The position numbers and the translations under genes were made by a program. 64,000 nt of DNA from Planococcus sp. CP5-4_YE (lineage in GTDB: Bacteria; Bacillota; Bacilli; Bacillales_A; Planococcaceae), in assembly GCF_019042655.1 (NCBI RefSeq), contig NZ_JAHPZO010000002.1, positions 124,001 through 188,000 on the forward strand. Reading direction: 5' to 3'. The notes under the pieces were generated by a model. That model was given only the letters and a program-made list of their open reading frames with translations, was not told the DNA's origin and searched no databases. How positions within the stretch are numbered: position 1 is the first letter of the stretch; each line of letters starts with the position of its first letter. Shown here piece by piece: positions 8,412-17,870 of this stretch.

Positions 8412-8419
8412 GAACTAAA

Positions 8420-8434
8420 TGAGAATTATTTTCA
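8420..8434. promoter_or_regulatory. Fur box 2
   Basis: TGAGAAT-T-ATTTTCA matches the 7-1-7 Fur consensus with one mismatched pair. It sits directly upstream of the yclQ -35. Confidence 0.7.
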
Positions 8435-8492
8435 TTTGTTTTTTCGCGAATGAAATAGCTGAAGCTCCGCTCTTTCTTCAGCTGTTCACAAT

Positions 8493-8573
8493 AAAAAAAG
8501 ACCCAGCGCGAACTGCCTCTAGGCCGTTAGTTGTTCCTAACGGTTCTCGGGTAGCCCGGTAATGGGTCTTTTC
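8493..8573 (-). terminator. Long three-hairpin structured terminator
   Basis: Follows the stop of the 1053-residue protein. The outer stem AAGACCCA/TGGGTCTT encloses three hairpins: CGGG-cta-CCCG, CCGTTAG-gaacaa-CTAACGG and GCC-taga-GGC. A run of seven T follows on the minus strand. The shape is cloverleaf-like but there is no tRNA signature. Confidence 0.65.
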
Positions 8574-8574
8574 T

Positions 8575-11500
8575 TCACTCAGTATTTTTGAACATTTCTT
8601 GCAAAATGTAATAGGATTCTTTCAAGCGTTCCTGTGTTTGCGGCAACCCCCATGGTTCCCATGAGTACAGCTTGCTGCTGTCCAATCCCATCGATTCCAG
8701 TTCTTTTCCGTCCGAATTCTCCAGAACCGCTGCAGCTTCTATCCCCTCTACTGTCATACTTGCTGCAATACCGTCTTCTTGCAAGTCACCCGTGAATTCC
8801 TTTTTCGCCGGGTCTTTCGCATTCAACAGCATCCACGGAATCCGAATTTCCAAAATTCCGGCCTCTTCTGAATAATAATAGTCATTCAATGAATCGTATT
8901 GATCGTCTTCGGGGTCTGCTATGCCAAAGCGCAGCTTCCCTGTCTCATAATACTCAAAAGGATAGACTTCTCCTGTATCTGGGCGCGTGAATTCCTTATT
9001 CAACGCCAGGCGCATCGGATGGAAGTTGTTTTCGATATCCGGCTCTTGTGGAATCATCTCCAACCGTTTGTGGTAATCGTAATAGAAAGTGTCGTAATCG
9101 CCGGCTACTTTAAGCGCCGCATCCTCCCCGTTGATGGTTAGTTCGAAATCAGCCAGGAAGCTGTCTGACACTTCGATTCCCTGATCTTCTCGAACACTGA
9201 AGTACAGGCGGAAGCGGTCTTCATTCCACCACTCCTCTTGTGAATCGAACTCCGCTTTGACGTATACATAGCGCTCATCGGAATCCATCGATAGCGAACG
9301 CAGGGCTCCTTGCTCTTTTTCATGCAGCAGCGATCCGTTCTGCCAATCGTCTTCGCCGTCGACTTTCACCTTATGGCGGTCAAAACTCAATAAGCCGAAT
9401 TGCTGCTCATTTGTTTGGGCATTGGACCAGAACGGGCGCTCGTCCGGATTGTCATAATCCATCGTATTCCATGTACGCTTGAACCATTCATCCTGCCAAG
9501 TGAACACCAAACCGCCAAGCATCCCTTCTTCTAGGATATCTTCATACAAATGGCTGACGATTTCCCCTTGCTCACTCTCGGAAATAAAGCCTTGGTTCCA
9601 GCCGAATGGGTTTTTATGGGTCATGCCCCTTGAAGCCGGTACCCCGAACTCTGCAATCAGCAATGGCATATCGTGTGATTCGTTCAAATCTCGCAAATAC
9701 CCCGCATAATTATTGCGCTCGCCGCGGTGGTCGATAAATTCCGTGTATTTCTCTTCTAAGTTGAGGAAATCCGGATAATACGGATAGACGTGATAGGAAG
9801 CAAACATACCCACTTCGGTCAATTCACCGGTCGTACGTATATGATTTGGATCGACGGTCGCCAAGTCTTCCTGCTCGCTCGGCTCCGCCGGCTGGTCGAT
9901 ATTATCCGTTGTTACCCAGTTTGTAAAGCTGAGCGGGCGCATGCTGTCATAGGTCTCGTATTCATAGACAGCTAAAACGTCCAACTGCTCGGCAATCCAA
10001 TGCTCCATTGGATTGGCATCTTCGGTTTCGATGAATGTGCCCGAAAACTCACCAAGATCCGGGTACTTGTGGTTCATCTCGTCGACTGTGAACGGGTACC
10101 ATTCAATACCGATCATCCAGCCGATGACGTAATCGGAAACGTCTGCCGTGTAAGTTCCGGAAGCGTGTCCCGGCTCTTCGTCAACTTTCGCGTCACCATG
10201 AACCGCATCGGCTACTTTTTTCATTTCCTGTTGGAAACGCTCTGTAATCTCAGGCGTGAACGCATCCAAGGTTTCTTCTAGCGGCCCTTCATCAATCCAT
10301 ACGCCGTGGTATACATACAGCGGCGTTTCGGCTGATTCATTGTACTTGGCCAATGCTTCATAGAAAGCAGGCGGGTGAAGCGTATAGACGCGAATCGCAT
10401 TGGCGTTCATTTCCCCGATTGCCTTGAACCAGCGGTCATATTCCTCGCGGGTGATCGCTGCTTCGCCAGGGAATGTGCCGGGTTTTGCCATGCCCATATT
10501 GACGCCTTTGACGGTGAATTCTTTCCACTCGCCATCTTCGAACACTTCAAACTGCTCGCCGTTTACACGCGATGGATAGGAAATCCCGTCTTTTTCGGCG
10601 GCTGTTGACACTTGTGATGCTGTTTCTTGCTCTTTTGCCGAACTATCCGCAAGAATCGTTTCCATCATTGGCACATACGTTTTCCAATAAAAACTATCGT
10701 TGCCGCCAAATGACATCCAATCCCGCATCTTGGCAAGCCCCCCGTATTGGTAGAATGACGGCACATCCTCGACGTCAACAAAGTCGCCAGCAAAATAATA
10801 GACGTCCGCATCATTTACAGTCGTGTGCATGACGGCCGGAAAATTCTCCGGAATCCCGCGTTCGGAAAGCGCCGCTTGGCCTTGTTCGCCGAGAGACCAT
10901 TCGTATTCGGCAAGCACTTCGGTCTGTCCTTGCACTTCATTGATATCAAACCAATAGTCGAACGTCGGGCTTTCCTGAAGACCGAAAGCCGTTTGCCCAG
11001 AGTCTGTGAATTTCACATGCAGTCCAGCATTTTCGATATCGCCCCGCTCTTCAGACAACACAACAATCTCGCCACTGGCATCTTCAACAAGCACGAACCC
11101 TCCGCCCGTAAACTGCCATTCTTCTGCCTCCTGTTCATAATTCTGGACGATCCATGCAGGCACCTCGGCACCTGCTAAGTCAGGAAAATAGCGGCCGCTC
11201 CAGCCACTCCACTTAATGCCTAAAAATTCTTCCATATCCGTGCTGACGGCAGCATCTGTCGGGGAAGCGAATGTATTGAATTCAACGACTAAATCACTGC
11301 CCGTATTGATTACTTGCTGCTTGATCGCCTGCCATTCAGCCATCTCCAAGCCGCCATAGATGAGCTCGGAGCGTTCACCTTTGGCCTCTTGCCAAGGGAG
11401 ATCGTCTTCATATACCCCGTAGGCATCAGCCAAATAAATCAAATCATAGCCCAATCCGAGTTCCTCGATGCCGCGAATTTCATAATCCTTGTCGGTTTCA

Positions 11501-11736
11501 TCCGGCATAAACCCGAAGTAATCCGTATCTGCGCGGTAGTCCGACTCATCCTCTTTGACAAAACGGTTATGGTTCAACACCCAAGTCAGCCCTTTATGTT
11601 CGCGGTAATTTTCCGTTGGGACGGTTTTGTCGACAATCGCCACGTTCAAAGGCTCGCTTCCTTGAAACAGCCAGATGATGAATGGTGTCAGCAATAGCAG
11701 CAAGATGATTACCACCCCGATGAATGTCTTTTTCAC
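8575..11736 (-). CDS. Membrane-anchored, glycoside-hydrolase-like protein (1053 aa)
   Basis: The N-terminal hydrophobic helix (residues 4-24) is an uncleaved signal anchor; the rest is outside the cell. Residues 30-340 look like a Rossmann/GATase-like domain (GYDLIYLADAYGVY, NTGSDLVVEFNTF). Residues 385-770 form a TIM-barrel-like domain with KGVNMGMAKPG, NANAIRVYTLHPP, a clan GH-A-like Glu545 (IGIEWYP) and Glu696 (LLIAEFGVP), and GLVFTWQDEW. The C-terminal 250 residues resemble a beta-sandwich carbohydrate-binding domain. I infer that it processes or binds an extracellular or wall polysaccharide. No glycosyltransferase adjoins it, and I cannot name a family with certainty. Confidence 0.6.
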   Translation of the reverse strand: MKKTFIGVVIILLLLLTPFIIWLFQGSEPLNVAIVDKTVPTENYREHKGLTWVLNHNRFVKEDESDYRADTDYFGFMPDETDKDYEIRGIEELGLGYDLIYLADAYGVYEDDLPWQEAKGERSELIYGGLEMAEWQAIKQQVINTGSDLVVEFNTFASPTDAAVSTDMEEFLGIKWSGWSGRYFPDLAGAEVPAWIVQNYEQEAEEWQFTGGGFVLVEDASGEIVVLSEERGDIENAGLHVKFTDSGQTAFGLQESPTFDYWFDINEVQGQTEVLAEYEWSLGEQGQAALSERGIPENFPAVMHTTVNDADVYYFAGDFVDVEDVPSFYQYGGLAKMRDWMSFGGNDSFYWKTYVPMMETILADSSAKEQETASQVSTAAEKDGISYPSRVNGEQFEVFEDGEWKEFTVKGVNMGMAKPGTFPGEAAITREEYDRWFKAIGEMNANAIRVYTLHPPAFYEALAKYNESAETPLYVYHGVWIDEGPLEETLDAFTPEITERFQQEMKKVADAVHGDAKVDEEPGHASGTYTADVSDYVIGWMIGIEWYPFTVDEMNHKYPDLGEFSGTFIETEDANPMEHWIAEQLDVLAVYEYETYDSMRPLSFTNWVTTDNIDQPAEPSEQEDLATVDPNHIRTTGELTEVGMFASYHVYPYYPDFLNLEEKYTEFIDHRGERNNYAGYLRDLNESHDMPLLIAEFGVPASRGMTHKNPFGWNQGFISESEQGEIVSHLYEDILEEGMLGGLVFTWQDEWFKRTWNTMDYDNPDERPFWSNAQTNEQQFGLLSFDRHKVKVDGEDDWQNGSLLHEKEQGALRSLSMDSDERYVYVKAEFDSQEEWWNEDRFRLYFSVREDQGIEVSDSFLADFELTINGEDAALKVAGDYDTFYYDYHKRLEMIPQEPDIENNFHPMRLALNKEFTRPDTGEVYPFEYYETGKLRFGIADPEDDQYDSLNDYYYSEEAGILEIRIPWMLLNAKDPAKKEFTGDLQEDGIAASMTVEGIEAAAVLENSDGKELESMGLDSSKLYSWEPWGLPQTQERLKESYYILQEMFKNTE

Positions 11737-11878
11737 AATGATCCCTCTTTTCCTATGATGCCTAGTTACGGTTATTATATAATATAAAAATTTTGTTTAA
11801 ATAGAAAATATTTCTAAAAAGTGAACACATTGCATCTTTTTGCTAATTACTTGATTTTCTTTATGCCACAAAACACAA

Positions 11879-11912
11879 AAAAGCCCGTCCTCCATTAGAA
11901 GGACGGGCTTTC
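11879..11912 (-). terminator. Terminator of the SulP transporter gene
   Basis: AAAGCCCGTCCTTC / GGAGGACGGGCTTTTTT hairpin, 12 bases after the stop at 11924. Confidence 0.85.
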
Positions 11913-11923
11913 ACTATGCTCAA

Positions 11924-13384
11924 TCAATGAGTGGGCAGTTTTGCATTCGAACTTTTGAAAATCGCCAATTGATCGACCAGTTTCTGGCTGCCGGCATCTA
12001 AGCCAGTTACTTCCACTTCGTTGGCGTTTTCGCGGAATTTCAGCACGACCCGGTCGACGGCACCAACGCCGGAATCGTCCCAAATATGGGCATCCGTGAA
12101 ATCGATAACCACTTTTTCGCGTTCGATATCGAAATCGAATTTCTCCAGGAAATCCTCAACTGAAGCGAAGAATAATTGGCCTTCGACACGATATTGCGTC
12201 GCATCGAGCAGGCGCTTTTCCACTTTGATCTTGGAAATTTTCGAGACGAAGAAGATGGCGCTTAGCAAGACGCCCGCCAGTACACCAATCGATAAATCGT
12301 GCGTGTAGACAACGATGGCGACCGTTGCGACCATCACGATCGAATCGGTTTTCGGCGCTTTTTTCAAGTAAGTGAACGAAGCCCAGTCGAATGTGCCGAT
12401 CGACACCATGATCATGATGCCGACAAGCACCGGCATCGGGATCTGCACGACGACATTGCCGAGAACGATGATCAAGAACATCAGGAACGTACCGGCAACG
12501 AGTGCCGACAAGCGGCCACGGCCGCCCGATTTAACGTTGATGACCGATTGCCCAATCATCGCACAGCCCGCCATTCCGCCGAAGAAACCGGTGATGAAGT
12601 TGGCGATTCCCTGCCCTCTTGCTTCTTTATTCTTATCGCTCGTTGTATCGGTCATGTCATCGACGATATTTGCCGTCAAGAGCGATTCAAGCAAGCCGAC
12701 AATCGCTAACGCAAGTGAATATGGGAAGATGATCGACAAGGTTTGCAAATTGAACGGCACATCCGGCAACAGGAAGCTCGGAAGCGTCTGGCTGATTGTG
12801 CCAAGGTCGCCCACTGTGCGCAGTTCGAATCCAGAATAGATGGCCACGACCGTCAATACGACCAGCGCAATGAGCGGGGCTGGAATAGCTTTGAAAAAGC
12901 GCGGGACGATATAGATGATGGCCAGTGTAATTGCCACAAATACATAGGTCATCGTGTTGATGCCGATGAAATGCGGCACTTGCGCCATAAAAATCAAAAT
13001 GGCCAGTGCGTTAACGAAGCCGATCATGACGGCGCGCGGGATGAATTTCATCACTTTTGCGACTTTGAAGACGCCGAACAAGAGTTGGATAACCCCTGTC
13101 AAAATCGTGGCAGCGAGCAAGTATTCCAGCCCGTGGTCACGGACAAGCGGCACCATCAATAGCGCCATCGCGCCGGTTGCGGCTGAAATCATGCCTGGGC
13201 GTCCACCGACGAAGGCAATGATGACGGCGATGCTGAAGGAAGCATACAAGCCGACCATGGGATCAACCCCCGCAATGATCGAGAAGGCAATGGCTTCTGG
13301 GATAAGCGCGATGGCTACGAGGATCCCCGACAGGATATCCCCTCGGATATTCCCAAACCATTGGGTTTTAAGACTTTGTTTCAC
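11924..13384 (-). CDS. SulP-family anion transporter with STAS domain
   Basis: 486 residues, inner membrane. SulP core with about 10-12 helices; the first segment [23 protein letters not shown] carries the SulP signature, and the second half has [28 protein letters not shown]. The C-terminal cytosolic STAS domain (residues 395-480) contains [23 protein letters not shown], with a Ser at the position phosphorylated in anti-sigma antagonists. Family members carry sulfate, bicarbonate or dicarboxylates with Na+ or H+; there are no sulfur genes here. GTG start at 13384 follows GAGGAG. Confidence 0.88.
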   Translation of the reverse strand: MKQSLKTQWFGNIRGDILSGILVAIALIPEAIAFSIIAGVDPMVGLYASFSIAVIIAFVGGRPGMISAATGAMALLMVPLVRDHGLEYLLAATILTGVIQLLFGVFKVAKVMKFIPRAVMIGFVNALAILIFMAQVPHFIGINTMTYVFVAITLAIIYIVPRFFKAIPAPLIALVVLTVVAIYSGFELRTVGDLGTISQTLPSFLLPDVPFNLQTLSIIFPYSLALAIVGLLESLLTANIVDDMTDTTSDKNKEARGQGIANFITGFFGGMAGCAMIGQSVINVKSGGRGRLSALVAGTFLMFLIIVLGNVVVQIPMPVLVGIMIMVSIGTFDWASFTYLKKAPKTDSIVMVATVAIVVYTHDLSIGVLAGVLLSAIFFVSKISKIKVEKRLLDATQYRVEGQLFFASVEDFLEKFDFDIEREKVVIDFTDAHIWDDSGVGAVDRVVLKFRENANEVEVTGLDAGSQKLVDQLAIFKSSNAKLPTH

Positions 13385-13559
13385 TTGGTCGTGCTCCTCT
13401 ATTGGTTATTTGCAAATTTCCGCTGAACCGGAAATCTTATTTTTTCACAATGAAAACAGTTTAGCACCGACGCTCCATTAATGGAACCTTTTTGGGCCGT
13501 TTTTATTAAAAATTAATATGTTATAATGTATTCACTTTGTACAGCGAGGGGTTTTTTAG

Positions 13560-14102
13560 GTGCGAATCGGTTATGCAAGAGCCATTGAAGAAGATTTAGA
13601 CTGCCACAAGCAGCAGGCCCTTTTTGAAGAGTTCGGCTGTGAGGCGATCCATATAGAATCACATAGTTCCCCCAAACAGCGGATAGCGCTCGACACAATG
13701 ATGGCAGCCGTGAAACCCGGTGACCACATTGTTGTCATGAAACTTCATGTGTTAGCGGATTCGACAAGGCATTTAGTCGATTTGGTGGAAGTGCTGGAAG
13801 ACAAGGCTGCCTTTCTTTATGCCGTTGAAGAACAGATCGACACTACGAAAGGAACTTCGTTTTCTTTTTTGGAGATCACAAAAGCGATTGCCGACTTCCA
13901 AAGCGACTCCATCAGCGCCAAAACCAAAGCCGGCTTAACGGAAGCCAAACAAAAAGGCATGCACGCCGGGCGTCCGCGCAAACCCGATGCCAATGTCAAA
14001 AAAGCAATCGAGATGTATAAAAACAAATCACATAGCTTAGCGGAAATCAAAGAACAGACCGGCATTAGCAAGTCTACTTTGTATCGTTATTTGGAGAATT
14101 GA
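13560..14102 (+). CDS. Serine recombinase-like protein lacking catalytic residues
   Basis: 180 residues, the length of Hin/Tn3-type invertases. The fold is recognisable end to end: MRIGYAR, PGDHIVVMKLHVLADSTRHLVDLVEVL, KTKAGLTEAKQKGMHAGRPRKP, and a C-terminal helix-turn-helix (SLAEIKEQTGISKSTLYRYLEN). The catalytic Ser of the YxRVSTxxQ motif is absent (YARAIEEDLD), and the KLDRLGRS motif reads KLHVLADS, losing its arginines. GTG start at 13560. I infer a DNA-binding protein without strand-exchange activity. No inverted repeats or invertible segment are seen beside it. Confidence 0.8.
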   Translation: MRIGYARAIEEDLDCHKQQALFEEFGCEAIHIESHSSPKQRIALDTMMAAVKPGDHIVVMKLHVLADSTRHLVDLVEVLEDKAAFLYAVEEQIDTTKGTSFSFLEITKAIADFQSDSISAKTKAGLTEAKQKGMHAGRPRKPDANVKKAIEMYKNKSHSLAEIKEQTGISKSTLYRYLEN

Positions 14103-14130
14103 AAAAGAGCGCCAGTGCGCTCTTTTTTTA
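14102..14130. terminator. Bidirectional terminator
   Basis: AAAAAGAGCGC-cagt-GCGCTCTTTTTTT between the convergent recombinase-like and MFS genes; it reaches into the MFS stop region. Confidence 0.85.
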
Positions 14131-15393
14131 TTGTTCTGTTTTCAGTTCTTCTTTTACAGGTGGTTTGGCTAGGATGGATGCGACGATTGCCATGGCCGGG
14201 ATAATGAGGAGAAAGCTCAAGGCTTCGTCGTAGCCGCCGAGAAAATCGTAAAACAAGCCAAACGGCAAGGGGCCTAGAGCCGAACCGATGACCATAACTG
14301 CCATGGCGATGCCACTGATGCTGCCGATATACTGCCGACCGTAGTAATTGGGCCAGACAATGCTTAAGGTAACCCGCTCAATTCCTGACACGACTCCCCA
14401 TACAACGCCAAACAGGATCGCTAACGACAGAACGGTCGCTTGCTGGAGCAGCAAGATGAACAGGATCTCCCCAGCAAATAACGCGACCAGCATCCAGCGC
14501 ACTTCGATTTTATCTAGCAAATAGCCGGCCAAGAACGTGATAGGAAACCCAACGACAGCCATCAAGCTGAGCACGGTCGCTGCCGCTTCGGGTGTCAGCG
14601 ATTGCTGCGAGAAAATCGACACCAAATGGAACGTGATGCCTGTGTTCACTAGGGCTGGTGTTGCGACACAAAACAACAGCAACCAGAAAGCGCGTGTTTT
14701 TTGCGCTTCTTTCACGGTCCAACTGATATCGGCTGACAAGCTTTTTTCTGCCGTTTCCCCTTCAGGAATCACTTCCCCGTCCGGACGCAAACCGATATCT
14801 TCCGGCTTGTTGCGGATTAGCAAAAACGCGAGTGGCGTGAAAATGACCACTACAAACGCACCAAGCAACATCCACGCCATGCGCCAACCAACCGTTTCAA
14901 TCAACCACACATTGAGCAGCGGAAAAACCGCAGAGCCGACCATCGCTCCAAGTGCAGCCAAGCTGAGTGCACGCCCTCTTTTGACGATAAACCATTGAGG
15001 GACCAATGACTTTGGCGTTAGTGACATGGAGCCTTGTCCGAGCAAACGGATGAAAAAGAAACCAACAAACAGCATGAAGGTGTTGGCGATCAAGCCATTA
15101 AACAAACAAGCAAGCCCCAGCAAGCCAGAAATGATCACCGCCATCTTGCGCGCTCCCTGACTATCGAACAGCCTGCCGACCATGAAGATCAAAAAACCAG
15201 CGAGCAAGGTGGCCGCAGAATAAATGCCCGACACCGTTGAGCGGCTCCATCCGAACTCTTCGATATAATAATCAATGAAAATGGCATTGGAAAATGTTTG
15301 GCCAGGTCCCGAAAAGAAATACGACAACGCCGAAATCGCGACGATGACCCAGCCATAATAAAACGGCGTATGTATTGGCGCAGTATGTTTCAC
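14128..15393 (-). CDS. MFS transporter, monocarboxylate/oxalate-formate-type
   Basis: 421 residues with about 12 membrane helices. First helix FYYGWVIVAISALSYFFSGPGQTFSNAIF and the loop motif GRLFDSQGARK match OFA/monocarboxylate-porter-type MFS proteins. The central loop (residues 195-225, RNKPEDIGLRPDGEVIPEGE) is typical of the group. GTG start at 15393 follows AGGGAGGAG. The substrate is not evident; organic anions are usual for relatives. Confidence 0.8.
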   Translation of the reverse strand: MKHTAPIHTPFYYGWVIVAISALSYFFSGPGQTFSNAIFIDYYIEEFGWSRSTVSGIYSAATLLAGFLIFMVGRLFDSQGARKMAVIISGLLGLACLFNGLIANTFMLFVGFFFIRLLGQGSMSLTPKSLVPQWFIVKRGRALSLAALGAMVGSAVFPLLNVWLIETVGWRMAWMLLGAFVVVIFTPLAFLLIRNKPEDIGLRPDGEVIPEGETAEKSLSADISWTVKEAQKTRAFWLLLFCVATPALVNTGITFHLVSIFSQQSLTPEAAATVLSLMAVVGFPITFLAGYLLDKIEVRWMLVALFAGEILFILLLQQATVLSLAILFGVVWGVVSGIERVTLSIVWPNYYGRQYIGSISGIAMAVMVIGSALGPLPFGLFYDFLGGYDEALSFLLIIPAMAIVASILAKPPVKEELKTEQ

Positions 15394-15419
15394 TTAGTTC
15401 TCCTCCCTGCCTGCTACAG

Positions 15420-15452
15420 CAAAAAGGGCTCCACCCGGGAGCCCTTTTTCTT
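15420..15452 (-). terminator. Terminator of the UspA gene
   Basis: AAAAAGGGCTCCC / GGAGCCCTTTTT hairpin; it overlaps the end of the uspA stop region and also reads as a terminator on the other strand. Confidence 0.8.
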
Positions 15453-15870
15453 ATTTGACGATCAATACCGGACAGTTCGCGCGCTTGACCACTTTGTGGC
15501 TAACGCTGCCAAGCACCATTTCCTGCAGAGAATTCAAGCCCCGGCTGCCAATTACGAGCATGTCGAACGCTTCTTCGTTAGCGAATTCGACAATCGCCGG
15601 GCCCGGCGTCCCGTGTAGGATTTCGACACGGTATTTAATTTTCTCCGATGCGATCGCTTCTTCGACCGGCTGCAATTTCTTGCGGCGCTGGAAATCGAGC
15701 TCCGCGGAACTGCCGCTGTGAAGCACTTCGTTTTTTGCGTTGTCGTGATCTGCTACAAAAACGATGGTGACCTGTGAATCATCAGATCCTTTTGCAATTT
15801 TCACGGCTTCTTTAGCTGCGCGGACTGAATGGTCAGAACCGTCCACAGCAAGTAGAATTTTCTTGTACAT
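15451..15870 (-). CDS. Universal stress protein (UspA family)
   Basis: 139 residues, one Usp domain. The N-terminal strand MYKKILLAVDGSDHSVRAAKEAV and the ATP-binding signature GSRGLNSLQEMVLGSVSHKVVKRANCPVLIVK near residue 108 fit the nucleotide-binding (MJ0577-type) class. Cytosolic. Preceded by AAAGGGAG. Lies alone between MFS and BCCT genes on the same strand. Confidence 0.9.
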   Translation of the reverse strand: MYKKILLAVDGSDHSVRAAKEAVKIAKGSDDSQVTIVFVADHDNAKNEVLHSGSSAELDFQRRKKLQPVEEAIASEKIKYRVEILHGTPGPAIVEFANEEAFDMLVIGSRGLNSLQEMVLGSVSHKVVKRANCPVLIVK

Positions 15871-16044
15871 TTTTCAACACTCCCTTTAATGAGTCGGTCA
15901 TTTACACTTTTAACATTCGTCAATTAGCCGATCGGTTTCTTACTTTCAGCATTCGAACCGATGACGTTATCTTTATCTTCCACGCTACAACCAAATTTGT
16001 CCAGAATTTCCTTGTCAGAAGAGGCGATTGATTGTTTTCTACAC

Positions 16045-16090
16045 ATAAAAGCGCCCGGCTTTCGTTCGACACGATCGAAGCCGGGCGCCC
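16045..16090 (-). terminator. Terminator of the divergent BCCT gene
   Basis: GCGCCCGGCTT / AAGCCGGGCGC arms (one bulged A) around a loop of about 16 bases, followed by TTTTATG on the minus strand. Confidence 0.75.
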
Positions 16091-16105
16091 AGATAAGCTG
16101 AACAC

Positions 16106-17683
16106 TTATTCGCTTTTCGTTTTCTGCTTCGACCGTTTCAAAGGTGTTTCTTTGTCCCGCACATTCGTAAGCCAAGCCCGGTCTTGGTCCATCATTTTTT
16201 TCGCTGAATAAATCATCAGGAAGGTGATAAAAATGATTGGCAAGCCCATCAAGCCGGAAACAACTTCTAATGGTGCCAAGCCGCCGATTCTCATGAGCAC
16301 CAGCGAAATGACGGTGATGATGCCAGCCACTAGGATACGCAAAATTTTCGGCGGTTCGTTTTTACTCATATCGAGCGTACTCGTATAAGCCGCAATCGTG
16401 TAAGTCGTCGAATCGAGCGTCGTCGTTAGGAAGATGAGCGCGACGATAATGAAGACGACGATTGCGAGCCCGCCAAACGGCAAGGTTGAAAGAATTTCAG
16501 GAATGACAGCCATCCGGTTTTCCTTCACCATATCCAAAATCGGCAATTCTCCCGTTAAGTAACGGTGAACACCAAGCCCGCCGAGAACGCCTGTCGCGAT
16601 CCAAGACAACAGCGTCGGCGCCAATAGATAGGTCATGATCATCTCGCGGATGGTGCGCCCTCTTGAAATACGGGCCGCAAACACCGAATGCAGCATCGCC
16701 CATGTAGCGCTATAAGCAAACCAGAACACCGTATTGCTTTGCACATGCGACGCTGCACCTTGATAGACCGAGTCAGTATTGAGTGAAAAACTCAAGTAAT
16801 TGGTGAACAGCGAAGCAACGCTGTCCGAGAAGTAATTCAAGATAAAGACACCCGGCCCAGCCAATAGAATAAACACTGTAAAGGCGCCAGCTAAATAGAT
16901 ATTGAACGTACTGAGACGTTTAATGCCTTTTTCCACCCCGAGATAGGCGCTGACAGAGAACAGGGCTACCCATACGATAGTGACAATGAGGGTCAACACA
17001 AACGTTACGTCAATATTCAATAAAGCAGAAATATTATAGGTGATGATAGGCGCACCCAAACCAAGCGTTACGGCAGCACCTGTCATGATGCTGAGCAAGA
17101 ACAGGATATCAAGCAGGCGACCTGCCCAACCATCCGTCAACTTATCGCCGAAAACCGGTCGAGCCGCTTCAGACATGCGCATCATCGGCTTTTTCTTGAC
17201 GTGCAGCGTATAAGCCATCGCCGGGGCGATCATAACGAAAATCGCGAATACTTGAAAGCCCCATAAGAACATGCTGTAGGCGTTGCCCATCAGGATCGAT
17301 TCCGGCGAACCTGCGTCCATGCCGGCCGGCGGGTTGTTCGCAACCGATGTCCATTGCAGCATACCGGTGCGCATAATTGTCGAACCGAGTCCCATGGCGA
17401 TTAAAATAGAAGCATACTCAAATAAAGTCAAGCGCGGTTTTTCTGCCGGGTCGCCGAGCACGATATCGCCGTATTTGGAATACGAAAAATACAACGCAGC
17501 CCCAACTAATATAATGCCGTACCAGAGATAGCCCCAGCTGAATACGTCAACAATTGTCGTAAAAATCCCATTCAGCAATTCCAGTGAACGGCTTTCATAA
17601 AGCGCGAGCGGAACGCTGATTGCGATGATAATGATCAAAGCCGGAAGAAAAATCCGGTAATCGATCAAGCCTTTCTTTTCCAT
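16106..17683 (-). CDS. BCCT-family transporter, divergent type
   Basis: 525 residues, 12 helices, Na+- or H+-coupled uptake or exchange of a quaternary-ammonium-type solute. The family fold and the conserved ARISRGRTIREM loop are clear. The residues that bind betaine in OpuD/BetP differ: the usual GMGxGLxFWxxAEP reads AMGLGSTIMRTGMLQW, and the tryptophan box reads NTVFWFAYSATWAML. Compare the canonical gene at 48058. The substrate is therefore probably not glycine betaine. The C-terminal tail is basic (KRSKQKTKSE). Confidence 0.85.
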   Translation of the reverse strand: MEKKGLIDYRIFLPALIIIIAISVPLALYESRSLELLNGIFTTIVDVFSWGYLWYGIILVGAALYFSYSKYGDIVLGDPAEKPRLTLFEYASILIAMGLGSTIMRTGMLQWTSVANNPPAGMDAGSPESILMGNAYSMFLWGFQVFAIFVMIAPAMAYTLHVKKKPMMRMSEAARPVFGDKLTDGWAGRLLDILFLLSIMTGAAVTLGLGAPIITYNISALLNIDVTFVLTLIVTIVWVALFSVSAYLGVEKGIKRLSTFNIYLAGAFTVFILLAGPGVFILNYFSDSVASLFTNYLSFSLNTDSVYQGAASHVQSNTVFWFAYSATWAMLHSVFAARISRGRTIREMIMTYLLAPTLLSWIATGVLGGLGVHRYLTGELPILDMVKENRMAVIPEILSTLPFGGLAIVVFIIVALIFLTTTLDSTTYTIAAYTSTLDMSKNEPPKILRILVAGIITVISLVLMRIGGLAPLEVVSGLMGLPIIFITFLMIYSAKKMMDQDRAWLTNVRDKETPLKRSKQKTKSE

Positions 17684-17748
17684 CGAATCCCCCTCAATTA
17701 TTTAATCCCTTTCTTGCCTTCCCCACAGTTTTGCACTGTAATCATAAA

Positions 17749-17780
17749 AAAGAAAAAAACTACAAAGAAATGTAGTTTTT
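17749..17780 (-). terminator. Terminator after the GNAT gene
   Basis: AAAACTACA-tttct-TTGTAGTTTT followed by a T run on the minus strand, ending the Dph6-GNAT transcript before the BCCT gene. Confidence 0.8.
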
Positions 17781-17870
17781 CAGAAAAGGCCTGGGAAATA
17801 TCATTATTTCCAACACGCCTACGAGTATAACGAAGTCAGTTTCCACGAGCAAGTAAAGCGATGCTCGCTC

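Noticed and set aside
8493-8573. Cloverleaf-shaped sequence considered as a tRNA
   Set aside because: No T-arm GGTTCGA-type sequence, no proper anticodon loop, and it ends in a T run directly after a gene stop; it reads as a structured terminator.
12299-13162. Long plus-strand frames opposite the SulP gene (His/Asp/Arg-rich)
   Set aside because: Composition is the mirror of a hydrophobic membrane protein on the other strand; no start signals.
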